Source: Tharpella sp964457755
Lineage (GTDB): Bacteria; Desulfobacterota; Anaeroferrophillalia; Anaeroferrophillales; Tharpellaceae
Assembly (NCBI GenBank): GCA_964457755.1
Contig: CAYWGC010000044.1
Location: forward strand, 1-24,345
Direction: 5' to 3'
Length of the DNA stretch: 24,345 bases
The notes under the pieces: generated by a model
Seen by the model: the letters and a program-made list of their open reading frames with translations, nothing else
The model's database searches: none
Told to the model about the DNA's origin: nothing
Program-made: the position numbers and the translations under genes
Part shown: positions 6,327 through 15,269 of the stretch, one piece after another
How positions within the stretch are numbered: the first letter of the stretch is position 1
Layout of the letters: each line of letters opens with the position of its first letter

Positions 6327-9257
6327 CTAGAGATCAATCACCTCAAGGCCTAGATCGCCGGAAATTTTCGCGGCATTGCCGGAATCGGTAAGCACCGCAA
6401 TCCCGGCATTTTCGGGATTTAGGTAGGTTTCAGTAACCCGTTTAAGATCTTCGAGACTGACCTCTAAAACCTGACGCCGGTAGGCTCGCAGAAATTCGGG
6501 ATCACGACCATAGATCCCGTCAAAAAAAGCCTGTTTGGCGCGGCCCGCGGGTGAACCCGGTTTATCAATCTGACTGACAACCCCTAAAATTGCCTCTTCA
6601 ACCTGGCGGCCCTCATGTTTGTTTTCCTGGAGCCAGATTAGAGAACGATCAAAATCTTCCAGGGTGGCCCCGAGACGGGGATCGCGATAGGAGTAGAAAC
6701 GAAATGCCGCACTGCCGGGATCGTGGCCAGCGCCGCCACCATAGGCACCACCCTCTTCCCGGATAGCTCGATGCAGATAACCATTGCGCAAGAAACCACC
6801 AAGGACCGCTAAAGGCGCCGCATCGGGATGGGCGATAGCCACTGTAGGATAGGCTTTGGCACAGAAATTTACATTGGTATCGGTAGTCCAGGCCTGACGC
6901 ACCAGATTTTTTTCGACCGGCAGGGTGAAATCTTTAAAACCTCCCATCGGAGTTTGGCTACTTCCTTGCCAGACGGCTTGTAACTCAGCCGTTAAAGCAG
7001 CCTCGCGCTCGGCTTCAGAAACCAGCAGAAATTGCCGGGGAGCGGCCATTATCTGGTCATGTAAAACTGCAAACTGGCAACTGAAAGCGTTTAGAGCGTC
7101 ATCTTTTTGCGAGAGTTCAAGATAGAGTTTTTTAAGTTTTTTAAGGCCCTCGAGACCATGCACCCGATGTCCTAAAGCAGCGATCGGACTACAACCGGCG
7201 GCGGCGGCCCGCATCGCCAAAAGATGGCCGGAAGCAGTTACCTGCTGCTCCTGATGAGCCAGACTCTGGGCCATGATTTCGCGGATATGGTCAACCTCAT
7301 CAAAACGCACACTCTCTAAAGTTTTGCGCATCAACTCATTTAAAGCCCCGTAATTTCTCTGCAGAGCTTTACCGGAAAGCACAAAAAGTCCCTTGACTTT
7401 GGCATTGTCATCTATAGCTCCGCGCACCTTATAGTAAGCCCCGATGCCACCACAGACCCGCGCCTGCCAGGCCTGGGTTTGGCGATAATCGAGACCATTA
7501 CAACCCAATTCGGTGAGACAGGAGGAGTAGTCCGGCAAAATATCGAGCATTTCACTATCTATTTCAGGCAGATCAAAAACCACCTGCTGATAGACGAGAC
7601 CGTTGGTACCAGCCCCATAGCAAGTCAGCGGCAATTCTGCCGCTCCGGCTTGACCCTGCGGAATCGGTAATTTATCGGGGACATCATCAAGGCCGACCCG
7701 GGGCAGGATTTCGGGATCGTCCTGCTCCTTCTGGCGCGCCGTTAAAGCCGCAGCACGCTTGATCAGAGCCTCTTTCTGCTCACTGTCAAGGGCTCTGAGA
7801 CGGGCTCTGAGACGGGCCTGCAAAGCTTTTTCACGCTGCGGTGCGAGCTCACTGTCGGGCACCATACTAAGGCGTACGCGATGCGGATTCTTCAGCAGTA
7901 AACGATTTAATAGTTCAAGAATATAGCCGGGGTCTTTGATCTTTTCGCGTAAGCTGGCAAGCACCGGATCGATGTCGAGACGCTCAACCACTGAACCTTG
8001 GTGAACCACAGCCGGGAACGCCGCCAGCAGAATTTGGAGACCGTAAGGATAACCGTCGCCGCCGATTTCACGGCGCTGCAGTTCAAGCTGATGCAAAACA
8101 GCTTCGACCGACTCCAAGGGAACCCCTTCGTTTGCCACCTTTGCCAGGGTGTTAAGAATCAGCTCTTCAACCTCGGCACCGGCATCTTCAGCGCAACCTT
8201 CAAGGCCGCAACAGAAAATCATCTCCTTATGGTCATCATCAAGGCCGCAGAGCGGCGATGGCGCCCGGCCCAAACTCGTCGTCTCCAGGGCATCAAGCAG
8301 CGGCGATGAGCTGTTATCGAGCAGGACTGCGGAGAGGATATGGGCCTCGATCAGATTTTCAAGGGTGCTGTCGGTCTCCAGGAGCCAGCCCAAAAGCACA
8401 TGGCTGCGATTATCATTATCTTTGCCTTCGAGACTCTCAGCCGGAAAACTCTCACAAGCAACCAGCGGGGCTTTGAGCCGTTTTTCGGACGCCACCAGAA
8501 ATGGTGCACCTTCTTCTTTACAGAAATCTTTCAGGGCTCTCTCTTCAAAGATCTCCTGCAATTGGGCCGCCGGAAGATCACCATAGGTTAGAAAAAAAGC
8601 GTTACTCGGGTGATAGTTACGTTGGTGAAACTCTTTGAGTTGGGCGTGGGTCAAGGTCGGGATGATCTCGGGATCGCCGCCGCTGTTGAAACGATAGGTC
8701 GCACTCGGAAAGAGATGGCTCGCAAGTCCCTGCCAGAGAAAACTGGCGGGATTGGTCATCGCCCCCTGCATCTCGTTATAGACCACCCCTTTAAAAGTTA
8801 AAGGCGAGCTGCTGTCAGAGGGGTCGGAAAATTCGAGCCGGTGCCCTTCCTGGGCAAAGTCGAGTTCATCGAGACGAGGGAAAAAGACCGCGTCGAGATA
8901 GACATCGAGAAGATTAAAAAAATCCTTGCGGTTCTGACTGGCGAAGGGATAAGCGGTCCAGTCGCTACTCGTAAAAGCGTTCATAAAGGTATTTAATGAA
9001 CGCCGGAGCATCATAAAAAAAGGGTCCCGCACCGGGAAACTGCGGCTCCCGCACAAGACCGTATGTTCTAAAATATGGGCCACCCCGGTCGAATCGGTCG
9101 GGGCCGTACGGAAACCAACCATGAAAACATTTTCCGGGTTATCAGCGGCGAGATGGTAGTGTTCAGCCCCGGTGACCCGATGGACAAAAGATTGGACCGT
9201 GAGATTTAAAGCATCAACCGGGTGTTCGTCCCGCAAGATAAAAGTTGACTGCGTCAT
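6327..9257 (-). CDS. PreP/Cym1-like M16C metalloprotease
   Basis: A 976-residue protein, the usual size of presequence-protease-like (M16C) enzymes, which close two M16 halves around short peptides and degrade them. The inverted zinc motif is HILEH at 61-65, with the downstream third ligand in AQEGHRLEF (about E137). The C-terminal half carries the family's REEGGAYGGGAGHD loop, which contributes to substrate binding in M16 proteases. No signal peptide is visible, so it is probably cytosolic. The start ATG overlaps the stop of the upstream thioredoxin-fold gene as TAATG, implying translational coupling. A role in clearing leader or other small peptides is plausible but not shown. Confidence 0.85.
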   Translation of the reverse strand: MTQSTFILRDEHPVDALNLTVQSFVHRVTGAEHYHLAADNPENVFMVGFRTAPTDSTGVAHILEHTVLCGSRSFPVRDPFFMMLRRSLNTFMNAFTSSDWTAYPFASQNRKDFFNLLDVYLDAVFFPRLDELDFAQEGHRLEFSDPSDSSSPLTFKGVVYNEMQGAMTNPASFLWQGLASHLFPSATYRFNSGGDPEIIPTLTHAQLKEFHQRNYHPSNAFFLTYGDLPAAQLQEIFEERALKDFCKEEGAPFLVASEKRLKAPLVACESFPAESLEGKDNDNRSHVLLGWLLETDSTLENLIEAHILSAVLLDNSSSPLLDALETTSLGRAPSPLCGLDDDHKEMIFCCGLEGCAEDAGAEVEELILNTLAKVANEGVPLESVEAVLHQLELQRREIGGDGYPYGLQILLAAFPAVVHQGSVVERLDIDPVLASLREKIKDPGYILELLNRLLLKNPHRVRLSMVPDSELAPQREKALQARLRARLRALDSEQKEALIKRAAALTARQKEQDDPEILPRVGLDDVPDKLPIPQGQAGAAELPLTCYGAGTNGLVYQQVVFDLPEIDSEMLDILPDYSSCLTELGCNGLDYRQTQAWQARVCGGIGAYYKVRGAIDDNAKVKGLFVLSGKALQRNYGALNELMRKTLESVRFDEVDHIREIMAQSLAHQEQQVTASGHLLAMRAAAAGCSPIAALGHRVHGLEGLKKLKKLYLELSQKDDALNAFSCQFAVLHDQIMAAPRQFLLVSEAEREAALTAELQAVWQGSSQTPMGGFKDFTLPVEKNLVRQAWTTDTNVNFCAKAYPTVAIAHPDAAPLAVLGGFLRNGYLHRAIREEGGAYGGGAGHDPGSAAFRFYSYRDPRLGATLEDFDRSLIWLQENKHEGRQVEEAILGVVSQIDKPGSPAGRAKQAFFDGIYGRDPEFLRAYRRQVLEVSLEDLKRVTETYLNPENAGIAVLTDSGNAAKISGDLGLEVIDL

Positions 9258-10228
9258 TACTTACTACTCTCCTTGGCGGCCGCTTCGGGCTTGGCTGGGG
9301 CAGCGCTGACGCTCTCCTGTTTTATACGATCGATAAACTTGACCAACTGCTGGCCGGTCTTGGTTTCCGGGGCGGCGTTATAGGCGAGCTCCAACTTCTT
9401 GAGACCGGCCTCTTTATCGCCTTTACCCTTAATCAGGATACCGGCCTGAAAGAGATAGACTTGCTGCTGCAGAAGCGGTACCGAGACGGCTTGCGGGGCC
9501 AGTTTATCGAGTTCGGCCACAGCCTTGTCAAAATCTTTATCCTGATTCAGTTGCGCCTCAATCGCATTAAGTTTGCGCGGCAGTTCATACTTGGCTCTTA
9601 AACCCGCTTTCCCATCCTTATCGATGGCAATAATCTCATCGGCGAACTTACTGTAGTCACGTTTACTGCCATTTTGCAGCAAGAGCGTAATTGCCTGATC
9701 AAGTTTTTCGGCTTTGGCCAGCCCTTGAAGTTTAGAAGCCTCCTGTTCTACCGTCTGAAACTCTTTAAAGTTTTTGACAAAACCTTTAAGATGGTCAAGA
9801 TAGACTTGAGGACCACCCGCCTGATAGCCGGTCCGGGCAAACTCAACCCCTTTGGCATCGGTCAGAACAATCGCCGGAAAACCAGTAATCGCATACATTT
9901 TCGAAAGCTCCTGATTCTGTTTGGTCAAGCTCTCCTCGAGCTGGCTCTTCTGGGGAAAATCAAGTTCGACCAGAATAAACTCTTTCGGGGCCTCTGTTTT
10001 AAAGAGTTCCTGACTGAAAACCTCTTTTTTCAGTTTGGTACACCAACCACACCAGTCAGAACCGGTAAAATCGAGGAGCAGCAGCTTGTTCTCTTTAAGG
10101 GCCTGAGCCTGAGCCGCCGCATAATTGGTCTGCCAGAGATCTGCCGATTTTTCCGCCGCCATGCCATTTGAACCAGTGAAAAAAAAGATCAACAACCCCA
10201 CCAATAAAATCTGCTTCATCTTCAACAT
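9257..10228 (-). CDS. Exported thioredoxin-fold protein
   Basis: A 323-residue protein. The N-terminal hydrophobic segment (about 5-24, ending GMAA) is a signal peptide or anchor. The thioredoxin fold follows, with active site SDWCGWCTKLK (CxxC, about residues 60-63) and the cis-Pro loop ITGFPAIVL. This resembles the thioredoxin_7/DsbD-gamma-like group that acts on cell-envelope thiols. The C-terminal 150 residues are helical and Lys/Leu-rich, resembling TPR-like repeats, and end in an Ala/Lys/Glu tail. The start at 10228 has GGAG 9 bases upstream; a second ATG at codon 4 is possible. It is the first gene of a coupled pair with the M16 protease. Confidence 0.75.
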   Translation of the reverse strand: MLKMKQILLVGLLIFFFTGSNGMAAEKSADLWQTNYAAAQAQALKENKLLLLDFTGSDWCGWCTKLKKEVFSQELFKTEAPKEFILVELDFPQKSQLEESLTKQNQELSKMYAITGFPAIVLTDAKGVEFARTGYQAGGPQVYLDHLKGFVKNFKEFQTVEQEASKLQGLAKAEKLDQAITLLLQNGSKRDYSKFADEIIAIDKDGKAGLRAKYELPRKLNAIEAQLNQDKDFDKAVAELDKLAPQAVSVPLLQQQVYLFQAGILIKGKGDKEAGLKKLELAYNAAPETKTGQQLVKFIDRIKQESVSAAPAKPEAAAKESSK

Positions 10229-10357
10229 GCGTTAAAACTCCATTTGTTAAAAATTGAAATAACGGTAATTTTTTGCTCTCATAACACTCAAATCGAAACA
10301 AAAACAGTTAAAATATTTTCATAATTAATTCCTAACTGTCTGTTTTGAAATCAGGAA

Positions 10358-12073
10358 TCAGTCTAGCCAGAGACCGGTCAGACAAAACCGGTCGACATCG
10401 ACCAAGCCGCGATCGCTCAATTTAAGAGAGGGGATTACCGGCAGGGCGAGAAAGGAGAGGGTCATGAAAGGATCATTGACAGCCCCCAGCAAAGTTGCCT
10501 GATCCTGTAATGATTGAAGGGCTGCGGCTGTGGTTTCCGCCTTTTCAACACTCATCAAACCGGCCACCGGCAAGGGCAAACGCCCGCAGATGCGACCGTC
10601 GGCAACCACGACCAGGCCGCCGCCCATCTCTTTGACGGCGCGGGCCGCCAGTAACATATCGGTATCATTGACCCCGGCCACAATCAGATTATGGGAATCG
10701 TGGGCGACGCTGCCGGCCAGAGCCCCGCGCTCAAGCCCTAAACCTTTAACCAGGCCGAGACCGATACGGCCGCTGCAATGATGGCGCTCGATAACCGCCA
10801 GTTTCACGAGATCGCGATCGAGGTCAGCAACCGCTTGGCAATGATCAATTTTTGGTATAACAATTATCTCTTCAGTTACCAGCTGTCCCGGAACGATACC
10901 GATCACCTTGACTTTATTGCCGGCCACCGGAATCGCAAAACTATCTTCAGATAACTCGGCCACCGAGACCGTATTGCCCGGTAAAAGTTGCGCGGGTGCG
11001 ACAAAATCTTTTTCGGCAAAAGGCCGACCAGCCAAAAAAACTTTAGAGATTGTAAAAGATTCAAGGTCATCGAGCAAAATACAGTCGGCCCGATAACCCG
11101 GCGCAATCGCGCCACGTTTATTAAGACCGAAATAGCGCGCCGGATTGATGGTCGCCATCTGAATCGCGGTCAGCGGCGCTAAGCCCCCGGCAATTGCCTT
11201 GCGAATCGAATAGTCGAGATGGCCTTTATGGAGAAGATCGATAACATGACGATCGTCGGAGACCAGAGAACAGTTCGCGCTGTTATAGGAATTAATCAGG
11301 GGCAAAAGATCATCAAGATTATGTTCACGTGAGCCCTCGCGCAACATCAGATGCATACCGAGACGCAACTTCTCGCGCGCTTCTTTAAGGGTTGTGGCTT
11401 CATGGTCGCTGCCCGGGCCAGCCATGATATAGCTGTTAAGATCAAGACCTGTGAGCTGCGGGGCGTGCCCGTCGATATTACGGCCGCAAGCGGCGGCAAT
11501 TTTAGCCATGGTTTGCGGATCATGATTGATGACCCCGGGGAAATTCATAACTTCAGCCAAACCTAAAAGACGGTCGGGATATTTTTTTAAGAGCGCGGCG
11601 ACGGCGGCCGCATCCAGAGTCGCCCCGGCGGTCTCCATATTGGTCGCCGGGACACAGGAAGGCACCATGAAAAAGAAGGAAACCGGCAAATCCTCACTCG
11701 CAGAGAGCATAAATTCGACCCCGGCCACCCCCATGACATTAGCGATCTCATGGGGATCAGCAACCACTGCGGCAGTCCCGCGAGCTCCTGCCAAACGGGC
11801 AAATTCAGCAGGTAAAATCTGGCTCGACTCAATATGGATATGACCTTCGATAAGGCCGGGAACCAGATAGCGCCCCTCACATTCGATAACTTCCCGGGCC
11901 TTATAATCACCAAACCCAAGAAAAAGGCCACCACCAATCGCGACATCGGCGGCATGGATCTCACCCGAGAGAACATTGACCAGACGGACATTACGCAGCA
12001 GCATGTCAGCCTCGCCCCGACCCCGAGCCAGATCGATATAGCGATCGATGTTTTCCGGATTCAACTCATTCAT
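10358..12073 (-). CDS. ade: Adenine deaminase
   Basis: This enzyme converts adenine to hypoxanthine and ammonia. All family signatures are present: GLIEGHIHIESS metal site, DPHEIANV, GHAPQL, the SGSDHEAT-like block written here as GPGSDHEAT, LREGS, SDDRH, and GHLD. The C-terminal GGGLVVV and LSFLALPVIP blocks also fit. I chose ATG 12073, giving 571 residues beginning MNELNPENIDRYI, because it overlaps the upstream CYTH gene stop as ATGA. The longer frame to 12100 adds nine residues that do not fit the family. It ends a purine-salvage run of five genes and is the canonical partner to the divergent copy at 283-2046. Confidence 0.92.
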   Translation of the reverse strand: MNELNPENIDRYIDLARGRGEADMLLRNVRLVNVLSGEIHAADVAIGGGLFLGFGDYKAREVIECEGRYLVPGLIEGHIHIESSQILPAEFARLAGARGTAAVVADPHEIANVMGVAGVEFMLSASEDLPVSFFFMVPSCVPATNMETAGATLDAAAVAALLKKYPDRLLGLAEVMNFPGVINHDPQTMAKIAAACGRNIDGHAPQLTGLDLNSYIMAGPGSDHEATTLKEAREKLRLGMHLMLREGSREHNLDDLLPLINSYNSANCSLVSDDRHVIDLLHKGHLDYSIRKAIAGGLAPLTAIQMATINPARYFGLNKRGAIAPGYRADCILLDDLESFTISKVFLAGRPFAEKDFVAPAQLLPGNTVSVAELSEDSFAIPVAGNKVKVIGIVPGQLVTEEIIVIPKIDHCQAVADLDRDLVKLAVIERHHCSGRIGLGLVKGLGLERGALAGSVAHDSHNLIVAGVNDTDMLLAARAVKEMGGGLVVVADGRICGRLPLPVAGLMSVEKAETTAAALQSLQDQATLLGAVNDPFMTLSFLALPVIPSLKLSDRGLVDVDRFCLTGLWLD

Positions 12074-12561
12074 GAAAACTCTTGCTCGGCTTTTGACCAC
12101 TTTTGATAGGGATAACCGGCGAGATGCGAGTTATAGTAGCGAATTTCATCTGAAACCTCACGTCCCAACCAGGGCGGCCGGGAAAATTCTTGATTAATCT
12201 CATTTAATTCAATCTCAGCCACGACTAAGCCTGAATTAGCCCCGGAAAAAAGATCAATCTCCCAGGTAAAACCCGAAAATTCGACATGATAACGAATTTT
12301 CTCAATAATCGACTCATGGCAGAGGTTTGCCAGCAACTCTTCGGCATCGTTTAAGGGAATCGCATACTCATACTCACTGCGCACGGTTCCCGGCGTACTG
12401 CTCTTGATGTTAAGATCAGCCTCTTTGCCACTGATCCGCACCCGGATTGAACTCTTAGAATTATTACTCAAATAGCCCTGACGCATGACGATACCGCTAT
12501 CCGCGTTATGCCGCCAGCTCTCATCCCGGAGCAGAAACTTCCTTTCAATCTCGATTGCCAT
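12070..12561 (-). CDS. CYTH-domain protein (inorganic triphosphatase-like)
   Basis: A 163-residue single-domain protein of the CYTH/triphosphate tunnel family. The N-terminal EIERKFL motif is the signature. Alternating charged strands follow (SIRVRISG, ADLNIKSS, EYEYAIPL, KIRYHVEF, WEIDLFSG, VVAEIEL), giving the tunnel of Lys/Arg and Glu that binds triphosphates with metal. Bacterial members hydrolyse inorganic triphosphate or, rarely, make cAMP. No HD or CHAD partner is fused or adjacent. It overlaps ade by 4 bases and follows mtaD after a 100-base gap holding an inverted repeat. Confidence 0.85.
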   Translation of the reverse strand: MAIEIERKFLLRDESWRHNADSGIVMRQGYLSNNSKSSIRVRISGKEADLNIKSSTPGTVRSEYEYAIPLNDAEELLANLCHESIIEKIRYHVEFSGFTWEIDLFSGANSGLVVAEIELNEINQEFSRPPWLGREVSDEIRYYNSHLAGYPYQKWSKAEQEFS

Positions 12562-12579
12562 ATTTCAAACCAGTCGTCA

Positions 12580-12636
12580 GTTGTCGGTCGTCAGTTGTCA
12601 GGTTTCACTAAAAACTGACGACTGACGACCGACAAC
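12580..12636. repeat. Inverted repeat with internal direct repeats
   Basis: GTTGTCGGTCGTCAGTTGTC (from 12580) returns as the complement CTGACGACTGACGACCGACA (from 12615), an almost perfect 22-bp stem with a 13-base loop. Each arm itself repeats the unit GTCGTCAGT or GTTGTCGGTC, so the element looks like an expanded short-unit repeat. It fills the mtaD-CYTH gap and could act as a processing or attenuation hairpin inside the operon. There is no U-run to make it a simple terminator. Confidence 0.8.
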
Positions 12637-12661
12637 GGTTTTCATTAAAATCAATTCTTAC

Positions 12662-13918
12662 CTACGCCAACAGCCGGTGCGCCGCATCTTTGGCGGCGGC
12701 AATGATCTCGGCCTCACCCTCAACCTGACGTTTATGCATCAAGACTTTTCCGGCAACAATCGTCGTATCGACGACTGCGCCCGAGGCTGAGTAGACCAGA
12801 TCGGAGATCAGGTTGTGACCGGGAACCATTTCCGGCCGGTCGGTATCGAGCAAAAGAAGGTCGGCGGGTCGACCAACCGCGATTACCCCACCCTCAAGAC
12901 CAAAGATTTCAGCCCCGCCGGCAGTCGCCATCTGCCAGGCTTCGGCGGCGGGCTGCAGGGTCGGATCATTAGTCGCAAATTTCTGCATAAGGGCAGAAAA
13001 TTTTATGGTTTCAAACATATCGAGGTTGTTATTGCTGGCGCAGCCATCGGTACCCAGACCAATCTGGACACCATGCTCTTTAAAGTCGCGATAGGGAAAA
13101 GTCTTGCCCACTGCCAGCTTCATATTCGAAATCGGATTATTAATAACTTTAACCCGGTTTCTTTCCAAAGCTGCGATCTCAACCTCATCGACCCAGACGG
13201 CGTGGGTCGCCACCAGTCTCTGACTGAGCAGGCCGATTTCGTCAAGATATTGAACCGGCCGCAGACCATTTTTGGCGAGAGAGTCGCGCACCTCCTGTTC
13301 GGTTTCGGAAAGATGGAGGTGAATTAAGAGATCGTGCTCGCCGGCAAAATCACGCACCCACTCAAGACCGGGACGCGACACCGTATAGATGGCATGAGGC
13401 CCCAAAACAAACTGGAGGCGATCGGAGTAGTCGCGGCTCGCCTGAAAAAGGTCGCGGTTAGCGGCAATCTGCTCTTTTAATTTCTGGGGATCGTCGAGAT
13501 CGATAATCACAGCACTCAAGGCGGCGCGAAGCCCCATCTCTTCAACCGCTCTCGCGGTACCGTGAAAATGCCAATACATATCGTTAAAAAAAACCGTGCC
13601 GCTCTTGATCATCTCAAGACAGGCGAGCCGGGCCCCGTGATAGACCAACTCTTCAGTCAACTTCTCCTCAAGCGGCCAGATCTTGGTTGTGAGCCAGGGC
13701 AAAAGCTCCATGTCATCAGCATAACCCCGAAAAAGGGTCATCGCCGCATGAGTATGGCCGTTGTAAAGCCCCGGCACCACAGCTTTCCCACCCCCCTCAA
13801 TAACCCGGTCGGCAACGACCTCAGTCAGAGAGGGTGCAATTTGGCTGATTAAGCCATCTTCAACCAGAAGTTCAACCGGCTGGCCATTAAGAACCACCTG
13901 GCGTAATAATAAACTCAT
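12662..13918 (-). CDS. mtaD: 5-methylthioadenosine/S-adenosylhomocysteine deaminase
   Basis: A 418-residue amidohydrolase that deaminates 5'-methylthioadenosine, S-adenosylhomocysteine or 5'-deoxyadenosine at N6. Signatures: NGHTHAAMTLFRGYADD metal site (His pair near 56-58), LIHLHLSETEQEV with the third His, ATHAVWVD with the fourth, and GTDGCASNNNLDM with the catalytic Asp. Length is typical. It starts at ATG 13918, 7 bases after the phosphorylase gene, so the two are surely co-transcribed. Together they convert methylthioadenosine to methylthioinosine and then to hypoxanthine. Confidence 0.9.
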   Translation of the reverse strand: MSLLLRQVVLNGQPVELLVEDGLISQIAPSLTEVVADRVIEGGGKAVVPGLYNGHTHAAMTLFRGYADDMELLPWLTTKIWPLEEKLTEELVYHGARLACLEMIKSGTVFFNDMYWHFHGTARAVEEMGLRAALSAVIIDLDDPQKLKEQIAANRDLFQASRDYSDRLQFVLGPHAIYTVSRPGLEWVRDFAGEHDLLIHLHLSETEQEVRDSLAKNGLRPVQYLDEIGLLSQRLVATHAVWVDEVEIAALERNRVKVINNPISNMKLAVGKTFPYRDFKEHGVQIGLGTDGCASNNNLDMFETIKFSALMQKFATNDPTLQPAAEAWQMATAGGAEIFGLEGGVIAVGRPADLLLLDTDRPEMVPGHNLISDLVYSASGAVVDTTIVAGKVLMHKRQVEGEAEIIAAAKDAAHRLLA

Positions 13919-13925
13919 CTAACAA

Positions 13926-14633
13926 TCACCTTTTCTGTTGCAAACGTTCGACCACAGCCGGCAGCAGACGAGCCAGAACCTGACTGTTTTTCTGCTGGGC
14001 TTTTTCGATCTCGTGAAAATCGACGATCTGATCGCAAACCCCGTTGGCGTAATTGTCAATCAGGCACAAAGAGGCATATTCAAGTCCAAGTTCCCGGGCC
14101 AGGGTCGCTTCATTGGCCATCGTCATGCCGACCACGCTGCCCCAACCGGCCAGCACCCGAACCTCGGCCCGGGTCTCAAAACGGGGGCCGGTGGTCTGAA
14201 TATAAGTACCTTCTGAAGCCAACTCGACACCAAGTTCTGTGGCTGCGGCCATAATCGCCAGGCGCACCGTTTCTGAAAGCCCCGGCGTCACAAACTCTAA
14301 ACAATCATCAAAAAAGGTCTTGATCGCCCAGGGATTAAAGTAATCATCGGGCACCAATAGAGATCCCGGGGCGAGCTCGCTTTTGAGACTTCCGGTCGAG
14401 TTGACGGCGACGATATATTTTACTCCACACTCTTTGAGCGCGGCCAGGTTGGCATGATGGTTAAGTTTATGGGGCGGTACCGGCGGCGTCCCGTGACGCT
14501 GCAGAAAAAAAAGACCAGCCCCGGCTTCAACCAGGATCGGACCATAAGCCGTCTCAATTTGACGTTTTTCAAGTCCTTTAAAGAGCTCTATCTCTAAAAC
14601 CCCACTGCCCCCAATTACGGCAACGTTATTCAT
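13926..14633 (-). CDS. MTA-family phosphorylase, probably methylthioinosine phosphorylase
   Basis: A 235-residue member of the PNP/MTAP family that splits a thionucleoside with phosphate. Motifs: IGGSG phosphate loop (7-11), QRHG (45-48), VNSTGSL, TTGPRFET, and GMTMANEATLARE (169-181) contacting the ribose. At the purine-recognition site, MTAP has two Asp in a TDYD stretch that bind the amino group of adenine. Here the aligned stretch reads DNYA (193-196), so both positions are Asn and Ala. That pattern resembles methylthioinosine phosphorylase of Pseudomonas aeruginosa and agrees with the adjacent deaminase. The start at 14633 has AGGAG 8 bases upstream. Confidence 0.82.
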   Translation of the reverse strand: MNNVAVIGGSGVLEIELFKGLEKRQIETAYGPILVEAGAGLFFLQRHGTPPVPPHKLNHHANLAALKECGVKYIVAVNSTGSLKSELAPGSLLVPDDYFNPWAIKTFFDDCLEFVTPGLSETVRLAIMAAATELGVELASEGTYIQTTGPRFETRAEVRVLAGWGSVVGMTMANEATLARELGLEYASLCLIDNYANGVCDQIVDFHEIEKAQQKNSQVLARLLPAVVERLQQKR

Positions 14634-14660
14634 GTTTTAACTCCTGATCTGCGCCTAATC

Positions 14661-15269
14661 CTAAAGATTCTTAACAACATACTCAAGCGCCTGCTTCTGG
14701 GGGCCGGCATTATCTCTGAGGGAATGACCAATCGGGATTACGGCCATAAACTCACCCTGCTCTTCTCCGAGAAAGGCTAAAACCTCGGCTTTTATCAGAA
14801 ACAACACTCCCAGCCAGACACTGCCGAGCCCGAGTGAGGTTGCTGCCAAAAGCAGATTTTCAACCGCAGCGGCGGAACTCTGGATCTCCATCGTCCGGAA
14901 AAAATCTTCGGAGAGATCGTGGTCGATCTTGAAGAGTTCGGTGCCATGATTAATCAGAGCTCCGGTGTTCATAGCGGCAATAACGACCGGAGCACTACCG
15001 ATACTTCTGCCCGCCATGCGCAGGATCGAAGCTGAAGGTTTAGAGAAATGAGCCGCTTTTTTCGAGACCAGGCGGGCCAGCTCCTGCTTTTTCTGCCCCT
15101 GGATTATAACAAATTTCCAGGCTTGCTGGTTGTGGGCCGATGGCGCCTGATTGGCCGCATCAAGAACGGCTTGCAACAGTGAACTTTCGACTGGCAGATC
15201 CTTAAACTGGCGGATGCTCCGCCGCCGGTAAATTGTCTCCAAAGTCGCATTAGTAAGATGATTATCCAT
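14661..15269 (-). CDS. Nitroreductase-family FMN oxidoreductase
   Basis: A 202-residue nitroreductase-fold protein. The N-terminal RRSIRQF motif binds FMN phosphate. The block APSAHNQQAWKFVII and the C-terminal GLGSVWLGV and IPIGHS complete the flavin site. Such enzymes reduce nitro compounds, quinones or unknown substrates with NAD(P)H. It is first in the run leading to the phosphorylase (27-base gap) and has a GGAG site upstream of ATG 15269. Its physiological substrate is unknown; its link with purine salvage may be only operonic. Confidence 0.85.
   Translation of the reverse strand: MDNHLTNATLETIYRRRSIRQFKDLPVESSLLQAVLDAANQAPSAHNQQAWKFVIIQGQKKQELARLVSKKAAHFSKPSASILRMAGRSIGSAPVVIAAMNTGALINHGTELFKIDHDLSEDFFRTMEIQSSAAAVENLLLAATSLGLGSVWLGVLFLIKAEVLAFLGEEQGEFMAVIPIGHSLRDNAGPQKQALEYVVKNL

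Noticed and set aside
8149..8586. Plus-strand 145-codon open frame inside the M16 protease gene
   Set aside because: Serine/arginine-rich antisense reading of a well-supported gene.
12815..13327. Plus-strand 170-codon open frame inside mtaD
   Set aside because: It is antisense to a gene with all MTA deaminase motifs and has no recognisable protein features.
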